In this document: one piece after another, positions 36,814 through 48,996 of the stretch
How the letters are laid out: each line of letters begins with the position of its first letter
Numbering within the stretch: position 1 is the stretch's first letter
Assembly (NCBI GenBank): GCA_003553485.1
Contig: PWEJ01000087.1
Coordinates: 1-49,490, forward strand
From: Halanaerobiaceae bacterium
Lineage (GTDB): Bacteria > Bacillota > Halanaerobiia > Halanaerobiales > Halarsenatibacteraceae
Direction of reading: 5' to 3'
Length of the DNA stretch: 49,490 bases
Position numbers and translations under genes: made by a program
The notes under the pieces: model-generated
What the model was told of the DNA's origin: nothing
Databases searched by the model: none
What the model saw: only the letters and a program-made list of their open reading frames with translations

Positions 36814-36856
36814 CCAGGATAATTTTTAATCCCCTTAAATTTCCAGGCCAGAAATA

Positions 36857-38113
36857 TCAGTGGTTAAAAATTCGGGCCAGGGCTGCCAAAAGTTCTTTGT
36901 TGCTGCTGGTATTTTTAATCTGTTTGATTAAAGTCCGCATCATCTCAGCTCCATCCATCTCCGCTGTCTCCCGGCGCATCTTCCAGATAGTCTGAAGCTC
37001 CTCCTCTTCCAGGAGCAGTTCTTCTTTTCTGGTCCCGGAGCGCTGAATATCGAGAGCCGGGAAAATTCGCCTTTCAGCCAGGCGGCGGTCCAGATGGAGT
37101 TCCATATTGCCAGTACCTTTAAATTCTTCATAAATCATATCATCCATCCGGCTGCCGGTATTGACCAGCGCAGTAGCTAATACCGTTAAACTTCCTCCCT
37201 CTTCAATGTTGCGACCGGCGCCAAAAAATCTCTTGGGAAAGTGCATGGCTGTAGGGTCTAAGCCGCCAGAGAGAGTTCTACCGCTGGGAGGGGTGGTTAC
37301 ATTGGCAGCGCGGGCCAGGCGGGTGATGCTGTCCAGCAAAATCACCACATCATGGTGGTGCTCCACCAGCCGTTTGGCCTTGGCCAGGGCCAGCTCCGAT
37401 ACCTGAATATGGTCATCGGCTGGATGATCAAAGGTGGAGCTCACCACCTCAGCATCAACAGAGCGTTCCATATCAGTGACCTCCTCTGGCCTCTCATCTA
37501 TCAAGAGTATCATCATTTTAGCGCTGGGATGGTTTTCGCGGATGCTGTTGGCTATTTTTTTCAACAGGATTGTCTTGCCGGCCTTAGGTGGGGAAACGAT
37601 CAGGCCGCGCTGCCCCAGACCGATGGGGGATATTATATCGACGAGGCGGCTGGAAACCTCCTGGGGGTGATGCTCTAATCTCAATCTTTGTCGGGGATAG
37701 AGGGGGGTCAGATCATCGAAGTAGGCTCTATCCGTTGCCTTCTCCGGGTCCTGGTAATTAACGGCTTCAATTCTGAGCAGGGCAAAATATCTTTCATTAT
37801 CCTTGGGTTCCCGCACCTGACCGGAGACCACATCTCCTGTGCGCAGATCAAAGCGACGAATCTGGGAAGCCGATATATAAATATCATCGCTGGAAGGAAG
37901 ATATTTAGAGGGTCTGATAAAACCATAGCCCTCTGTCTCTATCACCTCTAAAACCCCTTCAGCAAAAATATTTCCGCCAATTTCGGTCTCTTTTTTTAAC
38001 AGGGCGAAGATCAAATCTTTTTTCCGCATCCTGGCATAGCCTGTTATTTCTCTATCCTGGGCTAACTTATGTAATTCGGTAATATTCTTTTTCTCTAATT
38101 CTGAAATATTCAC
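36857..38113 (-). CDS. rho: Transcription termination factor Rho
   Basis: Hexameric RNA helicase that ends transcription. 418 residues. The N-terminal helical domain begins [18 protein letters not shown]. The cold-shock-like RNA site carries [21 protein letters not shown], the Walker A loop is [17 protein letters not shown], and the Walker B and Q/R loops follow ([39 protein letters not shown] given in part as [17 protein letters not shown]). Start GTG after AGGTGATTT. It lies 65 bases behind the antiporter gene and before rpmE, the usual Firmicutes pair. Confidence 0.98.
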   Translation of the reverse strand: MNISELEKKNITELHKLAQDREITGYARMRKKDLIFALLKKETEIGGNIFAEGVLEVIETEGYGFIRPSKYLPSSDDIYISASQIRRFDLRTGDVVSGQVREPKDNERYFALLRIEAVNYQDPEKATDRAYFDDLTPLYPRQRLRLEHHPQEVSSRLVDIISPIGLGQRGLIVSPPKAGKTILLKKIANSIRENHPSAKMMILLIDERPEEVTDMERSVDAEVVSSTFDHPADDHIQVSELALAKAKRLVEHHHDVVILLDSITRLARAANVTTPPSGRTLSGGLDPTAMHFPKRFFGAGRNIEEGGSLTVLATALVNTGSRMDDMIYEEFKGTGNMELHLDRRLAERRIFPALDIQRSGTRKEELLLEEEELQTIWKMRRETAEMDGAEMMRTLIKQIKNTSSNKELLAALARIFNH

Positions 38114-38178
38114 TGCAAATCACCTGCTAATATGTTTTTGAAAATAATAACACTGGCTAAAACTTACTAAGGGTAAGA

Positions 38179-39276
38179 TCAAAGGGGGACAGGCAAGTTA
38201 AAAAGATAGAGCAAGATAATCGTAACCACATAAACAACTAACAGAGATATTGCTCCCCAACCAAGGCGTAAAAAGGAAGCTCGAGAACGGTAGAAAAGAC
38301 CCAATAATATTAAATTGGTCATTAAAATTGATGAGAAAAGAGGAAGGAGATTAGCAGGCTCCGAGGCTGCTAGGAGACTGCCAGCATGAAAAAAATCCAG
38401 CCAGACCAGTATCAGGAGGTTAAAGAGGTTGCTTCCCAGCACATTCCCCACAGCCAGATTGAAGGCCCCCAGTTTGTAAGCTGAAATCGAGGTGACAATC
38501 TCCGGCAGGGAGGTAACGGCGGCTAAAAGCACTGGCCCTAAAAAGGTGTGGCCCAGTCCTGTAAGCTCGGCTATTTCAGTGGCTGTGAAAATCAAGTTTC
38601 TACCTGCTAGCAGGATGACTACTGCCGAAATAAGAGTGACGAGATAGGCCGCTGGCAGGCTAATATCGGGCCAGCTAAAGCCTGTAATTGAATTCCTGGG
38701 AGCAAGAGCTGATTTGGAAATTTCCTGGTCTGGAGCATCCCCGGCGGTCACAGTCAAAAGGTCTGCTAGAGGACTGGCTCTTGAGATGTCCTGGTCAGAG
38801 GAGCGGTTTTGATAACGATAAATCAATCTCAAACCCAGGATATAAGCGAAGACTAAGAAAAAGCTTTCTAAACCCAGCCAAAGGGATGGTGAAAAGCCCG
38901 CAACGGAGTATAAAACCAGAAAAAATCCCACAATAGCGCTCATAATGAGCATTAAAAAGCCCGGCATTATCTGCTGGATGCTGACCTTTAACATCAGAGG
39001 GCCCGGACCCTCTAGGACGTCGATCAGGGCCAGAATAGCCAGGTTGAAAATATTACTGCCGATAACATTTCCCAGAGCTAAGTCCGGGGCAGCAATAACT
39101 GCAGCGGTGCTGCCAGTCACCAGTTCCGGAAGAGAGGTGACCAGGGAAAGCAAAATTATACCAATTAAAAGCTGGCTAAATCTGGTCTTCGCTGCTATCT
39201 GTTCTCCTGATTTAGTCAAGAGCAGGCCAGCTATTATTATCAGGACTGAAGAGATGAAAAAGTCCAGCCAGAGCAA
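38179..39276 (-). CDS. Ca2+/Na+ antiporter of the CaCA family
   Basis: Polytopic inner-membrane cation exchanger with two inverted repeats. The alpha-1 motif is VTSLPELVTGSTAAVIAAPDLALGNVIGSNIFN, seen as TSLPELVT and ALGNVIGSNIFN; the alpha-2 motif is TSLPEIVTSISA with AVGNVLGSNLFN. About ten transmembrane helices are separated by a cytoplasmic loop in the middle (about residues 165-200). Probable exchange is Na+ (or H+) for Ca2+. I place the start at the TTG at 39276, after CAGGTGAT, because the longer frame (TTG at 39315) begins inside the aldolase terminator. Close in type to YrbG/CaxA-like exchangers. It precedes rho. Confidence 0.88.
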   Translation of the reverse strand: MLWLDFFISSVLIIIAGLLLTKSGEQIAAKTRFSQLLIGIILLSLVTSLPELVTGSTAAVIAAPDLALGNVIGSNIFNLAILALIDVLEGPGPLMLKVSIQQIMPGFLMLIMSAIVGFFLVLYSVAGFSPSLWLGLESFFLVFAYILGLRLIYRYQNRSSDQDISRASPLADLLTVTAGDAPDQEISKSALAPRNSITGFSWPDISLPAAYLVTLISAVVILLAGRNLIFTATEIAELTGLGHTFLGPVLLAAVTSLPEIVTSISAYKLGAFNLAVGNVLGSNLFNLLILVWLDFFHAGSLLAASEPANLLPLFSSILMTNLILLGLFYRSRASFLRLGWGAISLLVVYVVTIILLYLFNLPVPL

Positions 39277-39294
39277 AATATCACCTGCTTCCTG

Positions 39295-39324
39295 AAAAAT
39301 CCCCACCAGTTTCAAACTGGCGGG
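39295..39324 (-). terminator. Rho-independent terminator after the aldolase gene
   Basis: CCCCGCCAGTTT pairs with AAACTGGTGGGG (one G-T pair), followed by ATTTTT on the minus strand, 27 bases beyond fba. Confidence 0.85.
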
Positions 39325-39351
39325 GATGCCTGTCTTTGCAATTAAAAGGTC

Positions 39352-40215
<864 letters not shown>

Positions 40216-40402
40216 TCACTCCCTCTTTGATTAGGTGATTAAGCCAAGCTCAAATAATTGCAAAAAATAGATTAGCTTAAGGTTAAAAAATTAAGGCAAA
40301 AAAGTTTAAGAGATTAATAGAAATAGGTAAAGGTAAAATAGATAAGTGTAAAAACGTCGGGCAAATTTGTTCCCAGTCGCAATTTCAATGGGACTCTATC
40401 GT

Positions 40403-40431
40403 ATTGTATCGAAAACCAAAGTTTATTGCAA
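40403..40431 (-). promoter_or_regulatory. Promoter for the aldolase gene
   Basis: TTGCAA, exactly 17 bases, TACAAT on the minus strand. The start of transcription would be near 40396, leaving a pyrimidine-rich leader of about 190 bases before the aldolase ATG. Confidence 0.7.
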
Positions 40432-40474
40432 GTGCTAATTTTAACTTTTAGCAACTTATTTTCTGGCAGCCGAA

Positions 40475-41182
40475 CTAGGTTCTGGGGTTGGTTGGAGAGG
40501 TGTTGCTGCGATATTGCAAAAGCAGGGAATCAAAATTTTCCAGTCGATTGATATCATTGGGAGAGCTGGCTGGGATCGATAATACCCCGGCACAGAGTTT
40601 ACAGGTGAGTACTATCTGTTCAGATAACAGCTCAATATTTACTTCATGAGAGCCACACTCGCAATTTAGTTCTCCCTGGGCAGCAAAGTCATGGAGAATA
40701 TCAAGGGCAGTCAGCATAACCTTAGGGTCAGCAAAATCATCGAAACCCAACCCATCGGTCAAGAGCTCCAACTCCCTTTGCTGTTGGTCGATCTCCTGCT
40801 GCAGCTGGGCAAAGGGACCATAATATCCCAGGTTGAGCCTGGTCCGAGGGCAGACCAGGGCCTGCACATCTCCACTATTCCAGAGCTGCTCCTCCGGTAA
40901 TACAAGTTGATGATACCGACCACAGGCCAAACAGTAGGGCTTGATGATTATTTCCTGACTAACCCGCTGAACTTCCACTTTATTATGGCCGCATTCACAG
41001 CCTAAATCGAGTTTCTTTTCTCCGGATAGCTGGAAAATATTTAATTGATGGGTCTCCAGCTTGCCGCAATCAGAACAGCGTAAAGCCAGAGATGTTATCT
41101 TTTCAATAATCATAATAATAAAGCCGGTCTGTTGGGCACCAGAGCCGGTGTCCACCTCCTTGTATTTTAAATTATTCTGCAC
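40475..41182 (-). CDS. Cysteine-rich zinc-ribbon protein of unknown function
   Basis: No family recognised. The 235-residue frame starts with GTG at 41182, but the first residues may be untranslated; an internal ATG at 41113 gives MIIEKITSLALRCSDCG. Cysteine pairs are spaced as in zinc ribbons: C36-x2-C39 with C62-x-C64, C84-x2-C87 with C111, and C174-x-C176 with C194-x2-C197. A helix rich in Q and E (about 125-145) separates the second and third sets. Such modules usually bind nucleic acid or stabilise protein contacts. An AAGGAGGTG lies at about 41152-41160 but has no in-frame start at good spacing. It is flanked by the ridA terminator and the aldolase promoter, so it is transcribed as a single gene. 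Confidence 0.72.
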   Translation of the reverse strand: MQNNLKYKEVDTGSGAQQTGFIIMIIEKITSLALRCSDCGKLETHQLNIFQLSGEKKLDLGCECGHNKVEVQRVSQEIIIKPYCLACGRYHQLVLPEEQLWNSGDVQALVCPRTRLNLGYYGPFAQLQQEIDQQQRELELLTDGLGFDDFADPKVMLTALDILHDFAAQGELNCECGSHEVNIELLSEQIVLTCKLCAGVLSIPASSPNDINRLENFDSLLLQYRSNTSPTNPRT

Positions 41183-41210
41183 TTTTTACTGAAATCCTCT
41201 TTTCCAGCCT

Positions 41211-41252
41211 AAAAAAATAAAAAAACCAGAGCTAGCTTTTAGCCAACTCTGG
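41211..41252 (-). terminator. Strong Rho-independent terminator after ridA
   Basis: A 12-bp stem, CCAGAGTTGGCT with AGCTAGCTCTGG (two G-T pairs) around a 3-base loop, is followed by TTTTTTTATTTTTTT on the minus strand. It closes the thiolase-to-ridA gene run. Confidence 0.92.
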
Positions 41253-41333
41253 CTCTTCAGTAATGCTTATTGAGTTAAACTCTTAAGTTTACCTGCCCGA
41301 CAAAAAATTGCTATTACCAGCAGCTTAAGGGTT

Positions 41334-41711
41334 TTAACAGATAGCAGTGCAGGAGATTTCCACTTTGACATCTTTAGGGAGCCGACTTACCTCAACAAAG
41401 GCTCTGGCCGGTGGCTCTTCAGAAAAATAACCGGCATAGACCTCATTTATCTCGGCAAAATAATCTATATCAGAGGTGTAGATATTCACCTTGACCACCT
41501 GCCCCAGTGAACTGCCGGCCTCTTCTAAAATTGCCGTCAAATTGTCCAGAGCCTGTCTGGTCTGCTCCTTGACCCCTGACCCCACCAGCTCTCCGGCCGG
41601 AGTAAAGGGTATCTGCCCGGAGACAAAGAGCATCTCTCCGGCTTTAACAGCCTGTGAATAGGCACCAATGGCTGCCGGAGCATCATCAGTGCTGATAATT
41701 TCTCTCTTCAT
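41334..41711 (-). CDS. ridA: RidA family enamine/imine deaminase
   Basis: YjgF/YER057c/UK114 protein of 125 residues that hydrolyses reactive 2-aminoacrylate and similar enamines. The conserved start APAAIGAYSQAVKAGEMLFVSGQIP and the active-site stretch PPARAFVEVSRLPKDVKVEIS (with the arginine that binds the substrate carboxylate) are both present. It is the last gene of the acyl-CoA cluster and is followed by a strong terminator. The link to CoA metabolism is by position only. Confidence 0.95.
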   Translation of the reverse strand: MKREIISTDDAPAAIGAYSQAVKAGEMLFVSGQIPFTPAGELVGSGVKEQTRQALDNLTAILEEAGSSLGQVVKVNIYTSDIDYFAEINEVYAGYFSEEPPARAFVEVSRLPKDVKVEISCTAIC

Positions 41712-41772
41712 TAGTAATCACCTCTACTTATGACTATTTGACTAGTAAAGAGCTCGTTGTTATCTGGCAGAA

Positions 41773-42555
41773 TTATCTACCGGCAAAGTCAACTTTCTCT
41801 TTGTTAAGAAAAGCCTCCATACCCTGCTCCTGATCACTGGTACCAAAGCAGAGGGCAAAGGCGTTTATTTCATAGGAGTCTCCCTTTTCCACTCCCTCTT
41901 CTAAACCGAAGTTTACGGCTTCTTTAGTCAGCTTAACTGCCACTGGAGCCTGAGCCGCTATCTGCCGGGCCACTTCTCTGGCACGTTCTTTGACCTGGTG
42001 ATGTTCCACTAATTCATTGACCAGGCCCAGCTCCTTCGCTCTTTCAGCATCTATTTTCTTACCGGTAAAGAGCAGCTCTTTAGCTTTGCGGACCCCCACA
42101 AGTTGAGCTAGCCGCTGAGTTCCACCATAACCTGGCATTATGCCCAGCCCCGTTTCTGGCTGGCCAAAGACCGCTTCCTGACTGGCAATAGCCAGGTCAC
42201 AGGCCATCATCAACTCATTGCCGCCTCCCAAACAGTAGCCATTGACAGCTGCAATAACAGGGCGGGGAAATTCTTCGATCTGCTGCATCAACTGATGGCC
42301 TTCCCGGGAAAATTCCCGGGCCGCTCCAATGGAAAGGTCCTTCATTTCGGCCACGTCAGCGCCGGCTATAAAGGACTTATCACCGGCACCGGTTATGATC
42401 AAAGCTCTAATCTCTGTCTTTTCCAGCTCCAGCAGAGCCTTTTTCAGCTCAGCAATCACCTTTGAGGTGAGGATATTGTGTTTCTTTTCCCGGTCAATGG
42501 AGAGCACTGCAATTTGAGCTTCTTTTTCCAGCTTTATCTCATCAAAATTAGTCAT
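41773..42555 (-). CDS. Enoyl-CoA hydratase/crotonase (copy 1)
   Basis: Crotonase-fold enzyme, 260 residues. The oxyanion hole motif SFIAGADVAEMKDL and both catalytic glutamates are present, in YCLGGGNELMMACDLAIAS and VFGQPETGLGIMPGYGGTQRL. It would hydrate crotonyl-CoA to 3-hydroxybutyryl-CoA or run in reverse. It shares this setting with a second crotonase (43511-44287), which suggests that the two differ in chain length or stereochemistry. ATG at 42555 after GGGGAGGA. Confidence 0.92.
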   Translation of the reverse strand: MTNFDEIKLEKEAQIAVLSIDREKKHNILTSKVIAELKKALLELEKTEIRALIITGAGDKSFIAGADVAEMKDLSIGAAREFSREGHQLMQQIEEFPRPVIAAVNGYCLGGGNELMMACDLAIASQEAVFGQPETGLGIMPGYGGTQRLAQLVGVRKAKELLFTGKKIDAERAKELGLVNELVEHHQVKERAREVARQIAAQAPVAVKLTKEAVNFGLEEGVEKGDSYEINAFALCFGTSDQEQGMEAFLNKEKVDFAGR

Positions 42556-42626
42556 TATTCATCCTCCCCGGGTATTATTTTTAAAATTATAGTGCTAATC
42601 TATAAAGTATCTAAAACTAGCGAATT

Positions 42627-43472
42627 TTAACTGTAAGAATAAAATCCCTGGCCAGTTTTCCTTCCTAACTGGTCAGCCCGGACTTTTTTCTTTAATAAGG
42701 GACAGGGACGGTATTTATCATCACCTAACTCCTGATGCAGAGTTTCCATGATGGCCAGGCAGACATCAATTCCAATCATATCAGCCAGAGCCAGGGGACC
42801 GATGGGATGATTAGCTCCCTTCTTCATGGCCGTATCAATGTCAGCAGCAGTTGCCGTTCCCTCCTGCAGTAAGAAAGCAGCCTCGTTTATCATGGGAATG
42901 AGAATACGATTGACAATAAAACCTGGAGATTCCTCCACCTCCACCACCGTCTTGCCGGTGCCAGCAATAAATTCCCTGGCTTGAGCGAGGATCTCCTCAG
43001 AGGTGGTTAGTCCCTTAACTACCTCCACCAGCTCCATCAGAGGCACCGGATTGAAAAAGTGGATTCCCAAGACCTTTTCTGGCCGGTCTGTGGAGGTGGC
43101 AAGCTCTGTAATGCTCAAAGCTGAAGTATTAGTGGCCAAGATGGTCTCCCGGGGACAGACAGTATCTAAATCCTGAAAGATCTTTTTCTTAATGTCCATT
43201 TTTTCTGTAGCCGCTTCAATGATCAAATCACAATCCTTAAGATTTTTCATATCGGTAGTTATTTCAATATTCCCCAGAGCTTCATTTTTCTCCTGAGCTG
43301 TGATTTTATCTTTTTCTACCAGGCGCTTAAACCTCTTTTCAATCGATTCTAAAGCATCCTCGATATATTGCTTTTTTATATCGTGGAGCACAACATTTTT
43401 GCCCTTACCGGCCAAAAATTGCGTTATACCTCTTCCCATGGTGCCAGCACCAACTACGCCAATTTTTTTCAT
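42627..43472 (-). CDS. hbd: 3-hydroxybutyryl-CoA dehydrogenase
   Basis: NAD(P)H-dependent enzyme that interconverts acetoacetyl-CoA and 3-hydroxybutyryl-CoA. 281 residues. The dinucleotide-binding loop is [17 protein letters not shown]. The catalytic histidine lies in [18 protein letters not shown], and the C-terminal helical domain includes [18 protein letters not shown] and [17 protein letters not shown]. The family normally is 280-285 residues. Lying between two crotonase genes and downstream of thiolase, it forms the reductive or oxidative middle of a C4 pathway. Confidence 0.95.
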   Translation of the reverse strand: MKKIGVVGAGTMGRGITQFLAGKGKNVVLHDIKKQYIEDALESIEKRFKRLVEKDKITAQEKNEALGNIEITTDMKNLKDCDLIIEAATEKMDIKKKIFQDLDTVCPRETILATNTSALSITELATSTDRPEKVLGIHFFNPVPLMELVEVVKGLTTSEEILAQAREFIAGTGKTVVEVEESPGFIVNRILIPMINEAAFLLQEGTATAADIDTAMKKGANHPIGPLALADMIGIDVCLAIMETLHQELGDDKYRPCPLLKKKVRADQLGRKTGQGFYSYS

Positions 43473-43510
43473 ATAGCAACAACCCCCTTTGATTGCTTGA
43501 GCATCATTCT

Positions 43511-44287
43511 TTAAGCATCATCAATAAAACCCTTTAATTTTTCCAGTCTTTCTACATGTTCAACATTTTCAAAGCAGACCCCAAAGGCTTCAGTTTCATA
43601 ACTGCTGCCGGCAAACCGCCCCTCTCGCAGACCATTATTGATAGCCTGTTTGACCAGACCCACAGCTTGATGAGAGCGGTTGGCGATATTCTCTGCCAGC
43701 TCTCTGCTGGATCTGAGTAAATCTCTGGGAGTTACCAGTCTATTAACCAGACCGATCTCATAGGCCAGACTGGCATCGATAATATTACCGGTGAAGAGCA
43801 TCTCTTTGGCTCGGCCCACACCAATCATCTGAGGCAACCGCTGGGTCCCATCAAAACAGGGTACCAGCCCCAATTTAACCTCAGGTTGACCAAAGCGAGC
43901 CCGACTGGAAGCTAAACGGAGATCACAGGCTAAAGCTATCTCCATTCCCCCTCCTAAAGCATAGCCGTTTACAGCGGCAATGACGACTTTGTCAGATTCT
44001 TCTATCATATTGCAGATTTCCTGTCCCAAACGGGATACCTGGCGGGCTTCTTCGGCTGATAAATCTTCCAGCCAATTGATGTCAGCTCCCACGGTAAAGG
44101 AACGTGAACCTCTCCCCGTCAGGATAATAACTGAAACATTTTCTTGAGCAAAAACTTCCGCTAGAGCCTCTTTTAGCTCCAGCAGCATCTCATGATTATA
44201 GGCATTGAGAACTTCTGGGCGGTTCAAAATCACCTCTGCCAGAGATTCCTCTGCAGAGGTGGTGATGCTTATATTCTGATAACTCAT
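43511..44287 (-). CDS. Enoyl-CoA hydratase/crotonase (copy 2)
   Basis: Crotonase-fold enzyme of 258 residues with [34 protein letters not shown] and [22 protein letters not shown]; both catalytic glutamates are kept. The wording [25 protein letters not shown] is close to clostridial Crt, so this copy is the better candidate for the butyryl pathway hydratase. ATG at 44287, 32 bases behind the thiolase gene. Confidence 0.92.
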   Translation of the reverse strand: MSYQNISITTSAEESLAEVILNRPEVLNAYNHEMLLELKEALAEVFAQENVSVIILTGRGSRSFTVGADINWLEDLSAEEARQVSRLGQEICNMIEESDKVVIAAVNGYALGGGMEIALACDLRLASSRARFGQPEVKLGLVPCFDGTQRLPQMIGVGRAKEMLFTGNIIDASLAYEIGLVNRLVTPRDLLRSSRELAENIANRSHQAVGLVKQAINNGLREGRFAGSSYETEAFGVCFENVEHVERLEKLKGFIDDA

Positions 44288-44319
44288 TATCCAGGCCTCC
44301 TCCAGCTGGTTACTGATAA

Positions 44320-45501
44320 TTAATTGCCTTTAACTAAAGTTGCTATACCCTGACCTCCTCCAATACAAAGAGAAGCCAGGCCATACTTGCTATTCCGTCG
44401 TTTCATTTCATGTAATAAAGTGACCAATATTCTCGCTCCACTAGCTCCAATGGGATGTCCCAGAGCAATGGCACCACCATTGACATTGACAATCTCCGGG
44501 TCAATATCAAGTTCCTTAAGAACAGCCAGAGATTGAGCAGCAAAGGCTTCATTTAATTCCACTAAATCTAAATCCTGCTGTTCTAATTCTGTTTTGGCCA
44601 GAGTTTTCTCAATAGCCGGCACCGGACCAATACCCATGAGGGCAGGGTCAACAGCAGCTGCAGCATAGGAAGTAATCTCAGCTAAGGGTTCTATACCTAA
44701 CTCTTCCGCCTTCTCTGCACTCATCACCACTAATGCGGCTGCTCCATCATTGATTCCCGAGGCATTACCAGCTGTAACAGTTCCATCTTTTTTGAAGGCC
44801 GGTGATAGTTTAGCTAATTTTTCCGCTGTAACACCCTCCCGGTAATATTCATCTTTATCGAATACTTCCGGTTCACCCCTGCGCTGGGGAACCTCTACCG
44901 GAACTATTTCTGCAGCAAAACGGTCCTCCTGCCAGGCCTTTTCCGCTTTATTCTGGCTGTTAGCAGCAAACTCATCCTGAGCCTGGCGGCTGATATCATA
45001 TTTTTCGGCTAAATTTTCTGCTGTGATACCCATATGATAATCGTTGAAGACATCCCAGAGACCATCGTTTATCATCAGGTCCAGAGTCTCACCATGGCCC
45101 ATTTTGCTACCCCAGCGGTTATTGGGCAGATAATAGCCAGAGTCACTCATATTCTCCATACCGCCGGCAATTACTACCTCTCTGTCACCCAGCATAATTG
45201 CCTGAGCAGCCAGATTGACAGATTTAAGGCCTGAACCACAGACTTTATTGATGGTCATGGCCGGAACCTTTTCCGGCAATCCAGCCTTTAAGGTGGCCTG
45301 TCTGGCCGTATTCATACCCTGTCCTGCTTGCAAAATATGGCCTAAGATAACTTCGTCCACTTCCCCGACCTCCAGACCGGCTCTTTCTAAAGCTCCTTCA
45401 ACGACAGTAGCTCCCAGTTCAGTGACATCTACCTTTTTTAGGCTACCACCAAAACTACCGATTGCCGTTCTGACTGCACTAGCTATAACTACCTTTTTCA
45501 T
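44320..45501 (-). CDS. Acetyl-CoA C-acetyltransferase (thiolase)
   Basis: Condenses two acetyl-CoA to acetoacetyl-CoA, or cleaves it. 393 residues, normal. The nucleophilic Cys88 is in [17 protein letters not shown], the histidine in [18 protein letters not shown], and the second cysteine in [16 protein letters not shown]. It heads the set thiolase, crotonase, dehydrogenase, crotonase, ridA. No butyryl-CoA dehydrogenase or electron-transfer flavoprotein gene is in the window. Start ATG after GGGGGGAG, 65 bases behind pyrG. Confidence 0.95.
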   Translation of the reverse strand: MKKVVIASAVRTAIGSFGGSLKKVDVTELGATVVEGALERAGLEVGEVDEVILGHILQAGQGMNTARQATLKAGLPEKVPAMTINKVCGSGLKSVNLAAQAIMLGDREVVIAGGMENMSDSGYYLPNNRWGSKMGHGETLDLMINDGLWDVFNDYHMGITAENLAEKYDISRQAQDEFAANSQNKAEKAWQEDRFAAEIVPVEVPQRRGEPEVFDKDEYYREGVTAEKLAKLSPAFKKDGTVTAGNASGINDGAAALVVMSAEKAEELGIEPLAEITSYAAAAVDPALMGIGPVPAIEKTLAKTELEQQDLDLVELNEAFAAQSLAVLKELDIDPEIVNVNGGAIALGHPIGASGARILVTLLHEMKRRNSKYGLASLCIGGGQGIATLVKGN

Positions 45502-45566
45502 TAATATCTCCCCCCAAAAAGATAATATTGTTAGACTTGACTCTTGAGCTTTAAACTTTAAGATAA

Positions 45567-47171
<1,605 letters not shown>

Positions 47172-47186
47172 TTACTCCCTTCTGTT

Positions 47187-48857
47187 TTACATCTGATCCG
47201 GGGCTGAAACACCCAGAACTTCCAGGACATTCCTTAAAACTACCTTGCTGGCTTCTACCAATTTTAGTCGAGCCAGGCTTAGCTCCTCATCATCGGTTAT
47301 CACCCGCCGTTTATTATAAAAGACATGGAAGGCCCCGGCCAATTCATGGGCATAAGATGCTATCAGATGACAGGCTCTCCGCCGGGCAGCCATCTTGAGC
47401 TCTTCCGGGTAACGGGCCAATAATTTTAAGAGATCTATCTCTTCTTCAGTCTTTAGGAGGCTAGCGTCGCCTTCAGCGATATCAGCCTGTATTTCTCCGG
47501 CCTTTTCTTTTATGCTCATAATCCGGGCATGGGCATACTGAATATAATAAACTGGATTTTCCGTGGACTGCTTTTTAGCCAGCTCCAGATCAAAATCAAA
47601 ATGACTGTCGGTGCTGCGCATGCTGTAAAAATATCTAGCAGCATCTTTCCCTATCTCTTCTAATAAATCGCTCATGGTGACAAACTCCCCGGAGCGTTTG
47701 GACATCGGCACTTTTTCACCTTCTCTGAGAAGGGTAACTATCTGGACAATGATGATCTCCAGGGTATCTTGGTCATAACCTAAGGCCTCTATCACTGCCT
47801 TCATCCGCTGAATATAGCCGTGATGGTCTGCCCCCCAGACATTAATGAGGTGGTCAAAGCCTCGCTCCAGCTTATTTTTATGATAGGCAATGTCAGCAGC
47901 CAGATAGGTGGGGTTGCCGTCGGATTTTATAACCACTCGGTCCTTATCATCACCAAAGGCGGTGGATTTAAACCAGAGGGCATCTTCTTTTTCGTAAATA
48001 TAATCTTTTCCCTTAAGTTCTTCCACTGCTGCAGTAATCTTTCCCTCATCATGTAAAGTTCTCTCACTAAACCAGTTATCAAAGACTATACCGAAGTTTT
48101 CCAGTTCAGCCTGGATAAGCTCCAGCATCTCATTAAGGGCAAATTCCCGGGCCAGCTCCATAGCTTCCCCCTCATCTTTATGCAGAAGCTCTTCCCCGTA
48201 TTTAGCCCTCAGCTCCCGGGCTACTTCAATAATATAATCTCCCTTATAACTGTTTTCAGGCATCTCAATCTCCTGGCCAAAGAGTTCTAAATAGCGCCAA
48301 TAGGTGGATTTGCCTAAGAGGTCTATTTGATTTCCGGCATCATTAATATAATACTCTCGCTTAACATCATAACCAGCTCTATCCATGATATTGGCCACCA
48401 CATCGCCCACTACCGCTCCGCGGCTGTGGCCTACATGGAGGGGACCCGTGGGATTGGTGCTGACAAATTCTAGCTGTACCTTCTCCCCCTGGCCATAGTC
48501 GGTGCGGCCATAATCCTCACCGGCAGCTAAAATCTTATCCACTGCTGCTGTCAGCCAGCTTTTATTTAGCGTCAAATTGATAAAACCCGGGCCGGCTACT
48601 TCTACTTTCTCCACCAGGTCCAGGTTCAAGCGGTCGGTTAGTGCTTCAGCCAGCTGCCGGGGATTTTCTCCTAGCTTTCCGGCCATAACCATGGCCAGAT
48701 TACTGGCATAATCTCCATGACTTTTTTCTCGCGGCACCTCTACTTCCACCGGAGGAAGTTCTATTTCTTCTCCCCGGTCCTGTAATATTTTCTCTCGGGC
48801 CTCTGTTAAAGCGCCAACCAATTTTTGCTCCAGCTGCCCGACAGGGTTATAAGACAT
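47187..48857 (-). CDS. argS: Arginyl-tRNA synthetase
   Basis: Class I aminoacyl-tRNA synthetase. I choose the ATG at 48857, seven bases after AAAGGAG; the longer frame to 48881 would include this ribosome site. 556 residues, normal. The HIGH-type motif is PTGPLHVGHSRGAVVGD, and the KMSKS loop reads VPMSKRSGEFVTM. The N-terminal Add1 domain and the C-terminal DALR anticodon domain (ending VLEVLGVSAPDQM) are both complete. Confidence 0.98.
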   Translation of the reverse strand: MSYNPVGQLEQKLVGALTEAREKILQDRGEEIELPPVEVEVPREKSHGDYASNLAMVMAGKLGENPRQLAEALTDRLNLDLVEKVEVAGPGFINLTLNKSWLTAAVDKILAAGEDYGRTDYGQGEKVQLEFVSTNPTGPLHVGHSRGAVVGDVVANIMDRAGYDVKREYYINDAGNQIDLLGKSTYWRYLELFGQEIEMPENSYKGDYIIEVARELRAKYGEELLHKDEGEAMELAREFALNEMLELIQAELENFGIVFDNWFSERTLHDEGKITAAVEELKGKDYIYEKEDALWFKSTAFGDDKDRVVIKSDGNPTYLAADIAYHKNKLERGFDHLINVWGADHHGYIQRMKAVIEALGYDQDTLEIIIVQIVTLLREGEKVPMSKRSGEFVTMSDLLEEIGKDAARYFYSMRSTDSHFDFDLELAKKQSTENPVYYIQYAHARIMSIKEKAGEIQADIAEGDASLLKTEEEIDLLKLLARYPEELKMAARRRACHLIASYAHELAGAFHVFYNKRRVITDDEELSLARLKLVEASKVVLRNVLEVLGVSAPDQM

Positions 48858-48996
48858 GTTAAAACTCCTTTCTTCTCCCAATTTTAATGGTGAACAAATA
48901 TAAATTTTATGTAACCATATTATTAAATTTTGTCTATCAAAACAAAAGTAAGATTAAAATAATAAAAAATAATAAAATCAAAGCAGAAAAATATTA

